Assembly: GCA_900542825.1 (NCBI GenBank)
Contig: UQOY01000005.1
Span: 1-64,000, forward strand
Length of the DNA stretch: 64,000 nucleotides
DNA from: an uncultured Collinsella sp.
GTDB taxonomy: Bacteria; Actinomycetota; Coriobacteriia; Coriobacteriales; Coriobacteriaceae
Direction: 5' to 3'
The notes under the pieces were generated by a model. The model was not told where the DNA came from. It ran no database searches and saw nothing but the letters and a program-made list of their open reading frames with translations. The translations under genes were made by a program, and so were the position numbers. Positions 8,308-16,105 of the stretch are shown here, in pieces; within the stretch, counting starts at the first letter, position 1; each line of letters begins with the position of its first letter.

Positions 8308-9319
8308 GCAATTTGAACCTAATAACATTATCGTCACGGGAGGCTGCGGCTTCATCGGCAGCAACTTCGTGCACTATGTCGTGAACAACCACCCGGGGGT
8401 GCACGTCACCGTGCTGGACAAGCTGACCTACGCCGGCAACCCTGAGAACATCGCCGCGCTGCCCTCCGACCGCGTGGAGCTCGTCGTGGGCGACATCTGC
8501 GACGCCGAGCTGCTGGACCGCATCGTCCCGGACCACGACGCCATCGTGCACTACGCCGCCGAGAGCCACAACGACAACTCCATCGCCGACCCGGAGCCGT
8601 TCCTTCGCACCAACGTCGAGGGCACCTTCCGCCTGCTGGAGGCTGTCCGCAAGTACGGCGTCCGCTACCACCACGTCTCCACCGACGAGGTCTACGGCGA
8701 CCTGGCGCTCGACGACCCCGCCAAGTTCACCGAGGAGACGCCCTATAAGCCCTCGAGCCCCTACAGCTCCACCAAGGCGAGCTCCGACATGCTCGTGCGC
8801 GCCTGGACCCGCACCTACGGCCTGCGCACCACGATCTCCAACTGCTCCAACAACTACGGCCCCTACCAGCACGTGGAGAAGTTCATCCCAAGGCAGATCA
8901 CGAACATCATCGACGGCGTCCGCCCCAAGCTCTACGGGAAGGGCGTGAACGTCCGCGACTGGATCCACACCGAGGACCACTCCAGCGCCGTCTGGGACAT
9001 CCTCACGAAGGGCCGCATGGGGGAGACCTACCTCATCGGGGCTAACGGCGAGAAGAACAACATCACCGTCCTGCGCATGATCCTGGAGGCCATGGGGCGC
9101 GACCCCGAGGACTTCGACTGGGTCGCCGACCGCCCCGGCCACGACCGCCGCTACGCCATCGACTCCACCAAGCTCCAGCGCGAGCTCGGCTGGAGGCCGG
9201 CGCACACCGACTTCGCCGAGGGCCTGAAGCAGACCATCGACTGGTACGTGGCCAACGAGGCCTGGTGGCGCCCGGCCAAGGAGGCCACCGAGGCCCGCTA
9301 CCGCGCACAGGGCCAGTAG
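8300..9319 (+). CDS. rfbB: dTDP-glucose 4,6-dehydratase
   Basis: 339-residue extended SDR that converts dTDP-glucose to dTDP-4-keto-6-deoxyglucose with bound NAD. Visible are VTGGCGFIGSNFVHY (NAD site), HVSTDEVYGDL (catalytic Thr-Asp-Glu) and YSSTKASSDMLV (YxxxK). I chose GTG 8300, which has GAGAGGGTC just upstream and overlaps the rfbA stop; an ATG at 8273 is in frame but lies deeper inside rfbA. GC content rises abruptly about 40 bases into the gene, suggesting that rfbB came by recombination from a GC-rich donor. Confidence 0.95.
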   Translation: MPEQFEPNNIIVTGGCGFIGSNFVHYVVNNHPGVHVTVLDKLTYAGNPENIAALPSDRVELVVGDICDAELLDRIVPDHDAIVHYAAESHNDNSIADPEPFLRTNVEGTFRLLEAVRKYGVRYHHVSTDEVYGDLALDDPAKFTEETPYKPSSPYSSTKASSDMLVRAWTRTYGLRTTISNCSNNYGPYQHVEKFIPRQITNIIDGVRPKLYGKGVNVRDWIHTEDHSSAVWDILTKGRMGETYLIGANGEKNNITVLRMILEAMGRDPEDFDWVADRPGHDRRYAIDSTKLQRELGWRPAHTDFAEGLKQTIDWYVANEAWWRPAKEATEARYRAQGQ

Positions 9320-9344
9320 ACCGAACCCCGGCGAACCGCACCGC

Positions 9345-9405
9345 GGGGAGCCCGCGCGGGGCCGCAGGGCATGGGGATGATCCTGCGGCCCCGCGCGGGC
9401 TCCCC
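9345..9405 (+). terminator. Perfect 24-bp hairpin between rfbB and rfbCD
   Basis: Arms 9345-9368 and 9382-9405 are exact reverse complements, separated by the 13-base loop GCATGGGGATGAT. The stem is almost all GC. No T-run follows (GGTTTCCC), so it may be an mRNA stabiliser or partial terminator rather than a standard intrinsic terminator. Loop and inner stem recur at 32304-32337. Confidence 0.7.
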
Positions 9406-9442
9406 CCGGTTTCCCAACCTCTTCGATAGGAGCTTTTCCCAC

Positions 9443-10906
9443 ATGGCAGACATCGCATTCGAGAAGGACCTGACCGTCGCGGAGACCGGTATCGAGGGCC
9501 TCAAGGTCGTCGACCTGGCCGTACACGGCGACTCGCGCGGCTGGTTCAAGGAGAACTGGCAGCGCGCCAAGATGACCGCTCTGGGCATCCCCGACCTCCG
9601 CGTCGTCCAGAACAACATCTCCTACAACGACAGCCGCGGCGTCACCCGCGGCATCCACGCTGAGCCCTGGGACAAGTTCATCTCCGTGGCGCGCGGCAGC
9701 GTTTTTGGCGCCTGGGTCGACCTGCGCGAGGGCAGCGCCACCTACGGGAAGGTCTACACAACCGTACTGGACCCGAGCAAGGCCATCTACGTCCCGCGCG
9801 GCGTGGGCAACTCCTTCCAAGCGCTGGAGGACGGCACTGCCTACACCTACCTGGTGGACGCCCACTGGTCGCTCGAGCTCAAGAAGACGTACACCTTCGT
9901 GAACCTCGCCGACCCGGAGCTCGCCATCGAGTGGCCGATCCCGCTGGATCAGGCCACGGTCTCCGAGGCCGACCTCAACCATCCGATGCTCGTCGACGTT
10001 GTCCCCATGGCGCCCAGACGCACCCTCGTCACCGGCTGCAACGGCCAGCTGGGCCATGCGGTGCGCAAGCTCGCCGAGGAGCGCGGCGTCGCCAAGGACT
10101 TCGACTTCTGCGACATCGACACCTTCGACATGTCCGACCCGGAGGCCTATTCCAAATACGACTGGTCGCTCTACGGCACCGTGATCAACTGCGGCGCCTA
10201 CACCGCGGTCGACAAAGCCGAGACCCCCGAGGGCCGCGCGATTGCATGGAAGGCGAACGCGACCGGCCCGGCTCTGCTCGCGCGAACCTGTGCCGAGCAC
10301 GGGATCACCCTCGCGCACGTGTCCAGCGACTACGTCTTCGACGGCACAGCTGAAATCCATAACGAAGAGGAGCCTATGTGCCCCCTTTCCGTCTTTGGTC
10401 AAACCGTAGCTGCCGGTGACATCGCCGTGGCTGGCTGCCTTCGTCATTACATTATTCGCTCTAGCTGGGTCATTGGTGAGGGACACAACTTCGTTAAGAC
10501 TATGAAAACCTTTTCTGACCGCATTGCTAACCAAGATGACGAGCTTGAGAAGATAGCCGTCGTCGATGACCAATTCGGTCGTCTTACCTTCGCGCCCGAC
10601 CTTGCCGCTGCTATCTTTTACTTGTTGGGCGCGCATGCCTCTTACGGCACCTATGACTGTACCGGCTCGGGTGCTATCAGGTCATGGGCGGATATCGCTA
10701 AGTTGGTCTTCGATGTCGTTAACGGGAACGGCGACAGAGTCATCCCCGTCTCCACAGCCGACTATCGCTCGAGTGAAGAGGTTCCTGTTGCTCCGCGACC
10801 GGCTCACTCTACCCTTGACCTTTCTAAACTTGAGGCTGCGGGCTTTCATATGCCCGACTGGGAGGAAGAGCTGAAAGTGTATTTGCCGTGCGTTCATGCT
10901 GTGTAA
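9443..10906 (+). CDS. rfbCD: Fused dTDP-4-dehydrorhamnose 3,5-epimerase and reductase
   Basis: 487 residues. Residues 1-190 are RmlC-like (GIHAEPWDKFISVARG holds the catalytic His; cupin fold). Residues about 193-487 are RmlD-like (TLVTGCNGQLGHAV nucleotide site; HVSSDYVFDGT). The fusion would carry out the last two steps to dTDP-L-rhamnose. ATG 9443 follows AGGAGC. Oddity: the RmlD catalytic YxxxK motif reads VFGQTVAAGD, so Tyr is Phe and Lys is Val; reductase activity is doubtful. This lies just after a sharp drop in GC near base 10,345, inside the gene, as if the 3' third was exchanged. The epimerase half looks intact. Confidence 0.9.
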   Translation: MADIAFEKDLTVAETGIEGLKVVDLAVHGDSRGWFKENWQRAKMTALGIPDLRVVQNNISYNDSRGVTRGIHAEPWDKFISVARGSVFGAWVDLREGSATYGKVYTTVLDPSKAIYVPRGVGNSFQALEDGTAYTYLVDAHWSLELKKTYTFVNLADPELAIEWPIPLDQATVSEADLNHPMLVDVVPMAPRRTLVTGCNGQLGHAVRKLAEERGVAKDFDFCDIDTFDMSDPEAYSKYDWSLYGTVINCGAYTAVDKAETPEGRAIAWKANATGPALLARTCAEHGITLAHVSSDYVFDGTAEIHNEEEPMCPLSVFGQTVAAGDIAVAGCLRHYIIRSSWVIGEGHNFVKTMKTFSDRIANQDDELEKIAVVDDQFGRLTFAPDLAAAIFYLLGAHASYGTYDCTGSGAIRSWADIAKLVFDVVNGNGDRVIPVSTADYRSSEEVPVAPRPAHSTLDLSKLEAAGFHMPDWEEELKVYLPCVHAV

Positions 10907-10924
10907 CAATAGGAGTATTTTGAA

Positions 10925-12694
10925 ATGATCATCACTCGCACGCCATTCCGCATGTCGTTCTTCGGCGGAGGAACTGACAGCCCTGAGTTCTTCAACAAGC
11001 ATAGGGATTCTTTTGATTCATGGCTTACTTGTTGCGGCGATTCAGAACGAAACGAACTTCAAATGCTTGATGAAAAACAGATTGATGACGCTTTCTTCCG
11101 CGAGTTGGCCTTCGGTACCGGCGGCCTGCGTGGCAGGCTCGGGCTCGGCCCCAACCGTATGAACGTCTATACCGTCGGCAAGGCTACGCAGGGATTGGCG
11201 GATTACCTGAATAGCACCTTTGAGAACCCGACGGTCGCGCTCTGCCGCGATACCCGTCACGGTTCCGAGGAGTTTGTGCGCCGGGCGGCTGAGGTGCTCG
11301 CCGGCAACGGCATCAAGTCCTATCTGTTCGAGCGCGTCGAGCCCACCCCTGCGCTGAGTTTCGCCGTCCGCGAGCTGGGCTGCTCGGCCGGCGTCAACAT
11401 CACAGCCTCGCACAACCCCTCGGCATACAACGGCTACAAGGTCTACGGCCCCGACGGCTGCCAGATCACCGTCGAGGCGGCGGAGGCCATCCAGGCGGCC
11501 ATCGACCCCGTCGACTGCTTCGATGGCGTCAAGGCGGTGCCGTTCGACCGGGCCCTGGAGGAGGGTTTCGTTCAATGGGTTCCCGAGAGGGTTCTTGACC
11601 GTTACATAGAGGAGACGCTCGAGGTCTCCACGGGCGAGGACTGCTCGGCGCTCCGCATCGTCTACACCCCGCTCCACGGCGTCGGCCTGGAGTGCGTGTC
11701 CCGAGTGCTCGAGGGAATCGGCGTGGCCGATGTCGCGACCGTCGACGAGCAGTGCGTCCAGGACGGTGACTTCCCGACCTGCCCGTACCCCAACCCCGAG
11801 GTGCGCGAGGCGCTGAAACTCGGGCTCGAGTACTGCGACAGGGCGAAGCCCGACCTGCTCCTGGCGACAGATCCTGACACCGACCGCGTCGGCATCGCCG
11901 TCCCGCATGCAGGTGAGTACAAATTGCTCACCGGCAACGAGGTGGGCCTGCTCCTGCTCGACTTCCTCGCCTCCAGGGCGAGCGGGTCCGGTGCCGACAT
12001 GTCCCGCGTGGTCGCCTGCACCACCATCGTGTCCGCGCCCATGGCGGACGATATCGCCCGCGCCCGCGGCCTCGAGCTGCGCCGCACGCTCACAGGCTTC
12101 AAGTTCATCGGCGAGCAGGTCGGCGTGCTGGAGTCCGAGGGGCGCGAGGGCGATTTCCTCATGGGCTTCGAGGAGTCCTACGGCTACCTCGCGGGCACCT
12201 CTGTGCGCGACAAGGACGCCGTGGTCGCCTCCATGCTCATCTGCGAGCTCGCTGCGCATTGGAAGAAGATGGGGATGGACCTCTACGAGGCCATGGGGCG
12301 CCTCTATGAGGAATACGGCTACTGGTCGAGCGCTCTGCTTGGCCAGGCATACGAGGGCCCCGAGGGCGTTTCCGACATGGTGGCGATGATGGGCGGACTC
12401 CGAGCGGACACGCCGCGTCAGATCGGCGGGCTCGCCATTGCTGAAAGCATCGACTACGCCCGCGGCGTGCCGATGCCCGTCGTCAACCCGACCGATGAGC
12501 CCCAGCGCCTTCCCGAGGCCGACGTCCTCGAGTTCAGGCTCGCCGACGGCTCGCGCGTCCTGTTCCGCCCCAGCGGCACCGAGCCCAAGGCCAAGGCCTA
12601 CGTGTTCGCTAAGGGTGCCGACCGTGCCGAGTCCGAGGCCAGGCTCGCCGCGCTGGCCGCGGACGCCAACTCGATCTTGGGAGGAACCCGATAA
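10925..12694 (+). CDS. Phosphohexomutase with chimeric N-terminus
   Basis: 589-residue phosphoglucomutase/phosphomannomutase. The active Ser loop ITASHNPSAYNGYKV, metal loop ATDPDTDRVG, sugar loop GFEESYGYLAG and phosphate loop FRPSGTEPKAKAY are all present. It should interconvert hexose 6- and 1-phosphates, feeding ManC (overlap of 1 base) and RfbA. Oddity: the first ~28 residues, MIITRTPFRMSFFGGGTDSP onward, are the conserved start of a GHMP kinase of the HddA (heptose-7-phosphate kinase) type. Mutase-like sequence begins only around DSFDSWLTC. The 5' end and ribosome site (AGGAG) thus come from another gene. Mutase activity is probably kept because the fused piece precedes the fold. Confidence 0.88.
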   Translation: MIITRTPFRMSFFGGGTDSPEFFNKHRDSFDSWLTCCGDSERNELQMLDEKQIDDAFFRELAFGTGGLRGRLGLGPNRMNVYTVGKATQGLADYLNSTFENPTVALCRDTRHGSEEFVRRAAEVLAGNGIKSYLFERVEPTPALSFAVRELGCSAGVNITASHNPSAYNGYKVYGPDGCQITVEAAEAIQAAIDPVDCFDGVKAVPFDRALEEGFVQWVPERVLDRYIEETLEVSTGEDCSALRIVYTPLHGVGLECVSRVLEGIGVADVATVDEQCVQDGDFPTCPYPNPEVREALKLGLEYCDRAKPDLLLATDPDTDRVGIAVPHAGEYKLLTGNEVGLLLLDFLASRASGSGADMSRVVACTTIVSAPMADDIARARGLELRRTLTGFKFIGEQVGVLESEGREGDFLMGFEESYGYLAGTSVRDKDAVVASMLICELAAHWKKMGMDLYEAMGRLYEEYGYWSSALLGQAYEGPEGVSDMVAMMGGLRADTPRQIGGLAIAESIDYARGVPMPVVNPTDEPQRLPEADVLEFRLADGSRVLFRPSGTEPKAKAYVFAKGADRAESEARLAALAADANSILGGTR

Positions 12695-14046
12695 TGATCC
12701 ACCTCGTATTGCTCTCCGGCGGCTCGGGCACGCGCCTGTGGCCGCTCTCCAACAGCACCCGCTCCAAGCAGTTCCTCAAGGTCCTGCGCGACGCGGACGG
12801 CAACCACGTCTCTATGGTCCAGCGCGTCTTCGGCCAGATCGGCGCCGTCGACGCCGACATCGACATCACCATCGCCACCTGTGCCAGCCAGGAGGAGTCC
12901 ATCCGCCGACAGGTTGAGGGCGGCTACGCGCTCGTCCTCGAGCCCGAGCGCCGCGACACCGCCCCGGCCATCATGCTCGCGTGCGCGCAGCTCGCGCTCG
13001 AGCAGGGCGCCGGCGAGGGTGACACCGTTATCGTCATGCCCATCGACAGCTACGCCGAGCAGGCGTACTACGACAGCGTCGTGAGGCTCGACGAGGCCGT
13101 CCAGTCGGATTTCGCCGAGCTGGTCCTCATGGGCGTGGAGCCCACCTACCCCAGCGGCAAGTACGGCTACATCGTGCCCGCGGCGGGTGAGGGCTGGCCC
13201 CGCCGAGTCGAGCGCTTCACCGAGAAGCCCGACGAGGGGACTGCGCGGGAGCTCATCTCCCAAGGGGCCCTCTGGAACTGCGGCGTGTTCGCGTTCAGGC
13301 TCGGCTGGCTCACCGGCCTCACCGCCAGGTACCTGTCCTGCGACACTTTTGAGGAGTTCCGCTCGCGCTACGCCGAGCTACCCAAGAACTCCTTCGACTA
13401 CGAGGTCGTGGAGAGGGCGTCGTCCATCGGCGTGGTCTCCTACGCGGGCGAGTGGAAGGACTTGGGCACCTGGAACACGCTGACCGATGAGATGGCGGAC
13501 TACACTTCCGGCCGCGTCGTGGTGGACGCCAAGACGTGCGAGAACGTCCACGTGATCAACGAGACCGGTTTTCCGATGGTGGTCGCCGGCATCACGGACT
13601 CTGTCGTGGTGGCGACGCCAGACGGCATTCTCGTCTCCGGCAAGGAGGCTTCGGCCAACATCAAGTCCGAGGTTAACGCCGTCGCGGAGAGTCGCCCCAT
13701 GTACGAGCAGCGCTCCTGGGGCGAGTACCGAGTCATAGACAGCAGCGTCTTCCCCGACGGGGCGAAGGCACTCACCAAGGAGCTGATCATCCGCGAGGGC
13801 GGTCAGCTGGACTACCTACGCCACATGCACCGCGGGGAGGTCTGGACGGTCATCTCCGGCACCGGCGAGGTCGTGTTGGACGGTCTGGTGCAGCAAGTTC
13901 GTGCTGGCTCCGTCGTGCAGATTCCTTCAGGAATGCCGCATTCGGCGCGGGCAGTCGGCGGCGATCTTCACGTGATTGAGGTCCAGCACGGCGAGATCCT
14001 AGTTAAAGAGGATATCGATCGAATTGGCTTGTTTTGGAAGGAATAG
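12694..14046 (+). CDS. manC: Mannose-1-phosphate guanylyltransferase (type II, cupin-fused)
   Basis: 450 residues. The N-terminal nucleotidyltransferase shows LLSGGSGTRLWPLSNSTRSK and RFTEKPDEGTA. The C-terminal cupin (about 340-450) has RSWGEYRVID and IPSGMPHSARAVGG, as in mannose-6-phosphate isomerase type II. It makes GDP-mannose from mannose-1-phosphate and GTP; the cupin may isomerise fructose-6-phosphate to mannose-6-phosphate. The start ATG overlaps the stop of the mutase by one base, so the pair is coupled. GC-rich, like the mutase body. Whether both activities are present cannot be settled from motifs alone. Confidence 0.92.
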   Translation: MIHLVLLSGGSGTRLWPLSNSTRSKQFLKVLRDADGNHVSMVQRVFGQIGAVDADIDITIATCASQEESIRRQVEGGYALVLEPERRDTAPAIMLACAQLALEQGAGEGDTVIVMPIDSYAEQAYYDSVVRLDEAVQSDFAELVLMGVEPTYPSGKYGYIVPAAGEGWPRRVERFTEKPDEGTARELISQGALWNCGVFAFRLGWLTGLTARYLSCDTFEEFRSRYAELPKNSFDYEVVERASSIGVVSYAGEWKDLGTWNTLTDEMADYTSGRVVVDAKTCENVHVINETGFPMVVAGITDSVVVATPDGILVSGKEASANIKSEVNAVAESRPMYEQRSWGEYRVIDSSVFPDGAKALTKELIIREGGQLDYLRHMHRGEVWTVISGTGEVVLDGLVQQVRAGSVVQIPSGMPHSARAVGGDLHVIEVQHGEILVKEDIDRIGLFWKE

Positions 14047-14088
14047 GGAACACAGCGATGCCCGGATACAACAGAGAGTGGCTCCTTT

Positions 14089-14136
14089 CGAGCTTTCATC
14101 GACATCGGCGTGCCCGGGGATTTCGAGCTCGCCCAG
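14089..14136 (+). pseudogene. hddC 3' stump (heptose-1-phosphate nucleotidyltransferase tail)
   Basis: In frame with the following phosphatase, codons 14089-14136 read RAFIDIGVPGDFELAQ, matching the FIDIG(T/I)PEDY.RAQ end of HddC-type nucleotidyltransferases. All upstream domains are gone: in-frame reading backward meets the manC stop at 14044-14046. It is best read as a leftover of an hddC-gmhB fusion gene. Confidence 0.6.
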
Positions 14137-14604
14137 ACAATGCGTGGATCGTTCGAAAAGTCGTGGAAGCTCGCTATGTTCGACCGTGACGGCGCGATCA
14201 ATGTGGATACTGGGCATCTTTACGAGCCGGAGAAGCTGGAGCTGATCCCCTCGACGGTCGACATTATGCGCGGCTTCTCCGACGACCCGGACTATAAGGT
14301 CATCGTGGTGACCAACCAGGCCGGCATCGCCAAGGGCCTATACGCCGAGGCCGACATGCGCCGCCTGCACCGATACATGGAGGACGATCTCGAGAGGCTC
14401 GACGTGCAGGTGGACGCTAGGTACTTCTGCCCGCACCACCCCGACTACACGGGTCCGTGCGACTGTCGCAAGCCGGCGCCGGGTATGTTGTTGGCTGCGA
14501 TGCGCGATTTTGATGCTCTGCCGGGTAGTTGTATCATGTATGGCGATATGCAAAGTGATGAATTTGCCGCATCGAGTATTAGTGTTAATTTTCAATGGGT
14601 GTAA
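14110..14604 (+). CDS. D,D-heptose 1,7-bisphosphate phosphatase-like HAD protein
   Basis: About 155-164 residues, GmhB/HisB-N type. Seen are MFDRDGAINVD (HAD motif I), VIVVTNQAGIAKG (motif II), the zinc loop CPHHPDYTGPCDCRKPAPGM, and GDMQSDEFAA (motif IV). The usual DRDGT is DRDGA. GTG 14110 lies in the hddC-like stump and ATG 14140 is an equally good start. It would dephosphorylate D-glycero-D-manno-heptose 1,7-bisphosphate, but the kinase, isomerase and nucleotidyltransferase partners are missing or reduced to stumps here, so it is probably orphaned. Sequence becomes AT-rich after about 14,480. Confidence 0.72.
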   Translation: MPGDFELAQTMRGSFEKSWKLAMFDRDGAINVDTGHLYEPEKLELIPSTVDIMRGFSDDPDYKVIVVTNQAGIAKGLYAEADMRRLHRYMEDDLERLDVQVDARYFCPHHPDYTGPCDCRKPAPGMLLAAMRDFDALPGSCIMYGDMQSDEFAASSISVNFQWV

Positions 14605-14646
14605 AGCATTTGCCGGTATTGCTTAAGTTTAGAGAACGGTTTAACT

Positions 14647-15339
14647 GTGTCTGATGGTGCTAAAGTCCTCGTTGCCATTCCTGCGTTTAACGAGGAAGAG
14701 TGTATAGAAAAAACTATTGTTGAGTTAGAATCTGTTCCAGATGAGTTTGATTTCATAGTTATCAATGATGGTTCTCATGATGCAACGTTAGATATATGCA
14801 GAGAACTAAGATGCAATGTTATCGATTTGCCAATCAATTGTGGTCTGACGGTTGGGTTTCAAACTGCGGCTCGCTATGCAGTGGATCATGGATATGACTA
14901 CATGATCCAATTTGACGCCGATGGCCAGCATAGACCGGAATATATCGTTAAGCTTATTGAAAAGGCTATGGTTGATAAAGCTGACATTGTAATCGGTTCT
15001 AGGTTTTTGACTGTCCGTAAGGATAAGTCTCTACGAATGCTTGGGTCTCGTTTGATTACCGTGTTAATTAAAATGCTAACTGGAACTAGAGTTAGCGACC
15101 CCACATCGGGATTCAGGCTATTTAGTCGCTCTATTCTTGAAAAGTTTTATTACGATAATACGCTTAATCCTGAGCCTGAAACAATTGCACTGTTCCTGAA
15201 GCAAGGTTATTCCGTATCCGAAGTTCAGGTTGAAATGCGAGAACGTCAGGGAGGGGAGAGTTATCTCAATCCCGTCAGGTCTGTTCAATATATGGCACGG
15301 GTGTTTGCTACGCTTTTAATTGTTCAGTGGTTTAGGTGA
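14647..15339 (+). CDS. DPM1-like family 2 glycosyltransferase
   Basis: 230-residue GT2 enzyme of the dolichol/polyprenyl-phosphate sugar synthase type. VAIPAFNEEECIEKT is the donor-binding strand, VINDGSHDATLDICRE follows, and QFDADGQHRPEYI carries the DAD metal motif. It probably loads mannose or glucose from a nucleotide sugar onto polyprenyl phosphate. The GTG start at 14647 is the first plausible codon. The small DUF2304 membrane protein starts 6 bases after its stop, a frequent pairing for such enzymes. Unlike the GC-rich genes before it, it is AT-rich. Confidence 0.83.
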   Translation: MSDGAKVLVAIPAFNEEECIEKTIVELESVPDEFDFIVINDGSHDATLDICRELRCNVIDLPINCGLTVGFQTAARYAVDHGYDYMIQFDADGQHRPEYIVKLIEKAMVDKADIVIGSRFLTVRKDKSLRMLGSRLITVLIKMLTGTRVSDPTSGFRLFSRSILEKFYYDNTLNPEPETIALFLKQGYSVSEVQVEMRERQGGESYLNPVRSVQYMARVFATLLIVQWFR

Positions 15340-15345
15340 TCTTAT

Positions 15346-15678
15346 ATGTCTTTGACACTTCGGGCACTTCTCATCTTTTTCGCAGTGCTGGTTTTCTTCT
15401 TTGTTATACGAAAATTGAAAAAGTCGCAAATGCAGGTGCTAGACTCTCTATTTTGGCTGTTATTCAGCCTTAGTTTTGTTTTACTTGGAGTATTTCCTGA
15501 CATTGCTATTTTTGTTTCCAATAAGCTTGGCTTTATGTCGGCATCGAATTTCGTATTTCTTTATGTTATCGCCGTACTCGTTATGAGAGATTTTTCAAGC
15601 TCTTTGCGTTTATCGAAACAGGAAGAAAGAATCAATGAGCTAACGCAATCCATTGCGCTTCGAGAGATACGGAAGTAG
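15346..15678 (+). CDS. DUF2304 family small membrane protein
   Basis: 110 residues with three hydrophobic segments (about 3-20, 35-55, 62-80) and a charged cytoplasmic tail (SKQEERINELTQ). Pattern and position next to a DPM1-like transferase fit DUF2304, a family commonly found with polyprenyl-phosphate glycosyltransferases and probably an accessory or flipping partner (inference). ATG 15346 has no strong ribosome site and is likely translated by coupling. The decayed IS copy B starts 13 bases after its stop. Confidence 0.75.
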   Translation: MSLTLRALLIFFAVLVFFFVIRKLKKSQMQVLDSLFWLLFSLSFVLLGVFPDIAIFVSNKLGFMSASNFVFLYVIAVLVMRDFSSSLRLSKQEERINELTQSIALREIRK

Positions 15679-15690
15679 ATAAAAATCATA

Positions 15691-16050
15691 TCGCAAATGT
15701 TGGTTTAAGGGCAGAACCCTGTGTCCGGTAGCGTAATGCAGTCTCCGTCCTAGAATTTGGAATCACCACAATAGCAGGCTTTATGACGGAGGAAGATTTA
15801 TTGGAAATCTAACCAGAACCGTTGCCGGACATTCTCTAAGTCTTGTTTCGATGACGCTGCCAATATTCGGGAACCTCTTAGGTGTCTCATTGATTAGATT
15901 GTGAACACCGTTGTGGATGCCGAATCCGATTGGCTGTAGAATGGCGGCGCGAATAGACGTAATGGTTACCGCGAGGCACAATGCCGAGAAGATGATAGGC
16001 TTCAGACTCGAGCTTTCAGATAAGGTCGAGGCGGCATGGATTATTAACTG
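15691..16050 (+). mobile_element. Decayed IS256-family element, copy B
   Basis: Reverse complement of 15691-15790 matches the leader and end of copy A: compare CCCTTAAACCAACATTTGCG here with CCCTTACACCAACATTTTCG at 5003-5022. Downstream the plus strand aligns with the transposase start of copy A, and GANRRNGYRE near 15,950 equals its NSRNGYRE block, but the frame is interrupted several times. It is more decayed than copy A and oppositely oriented. Little else is seen between 15,679 and 16,105. Confidence 0.75.
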
Positions 16051-16105
16051 TTTCAGATTTCTTGATGTCTGGTCGACTTACTTTGAATCGGGCGCTATAA
16101 GTAAC

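Noticed and set aside
8294..10636. 780-codon open frame on the minus strand
   Set aside because: Antisense to rfbB and rfbCD. Repetitive composition (Val, Gly, Asp, His) and no motif; a by-product of GC-ending codon use in the true genes.
14058..14189. 43-codon frame starting at ATG just after manC
   Set aside because: It is shifted relative to the hddC-like tail and shows no similarity of its own; translation there is possible but unsupported.
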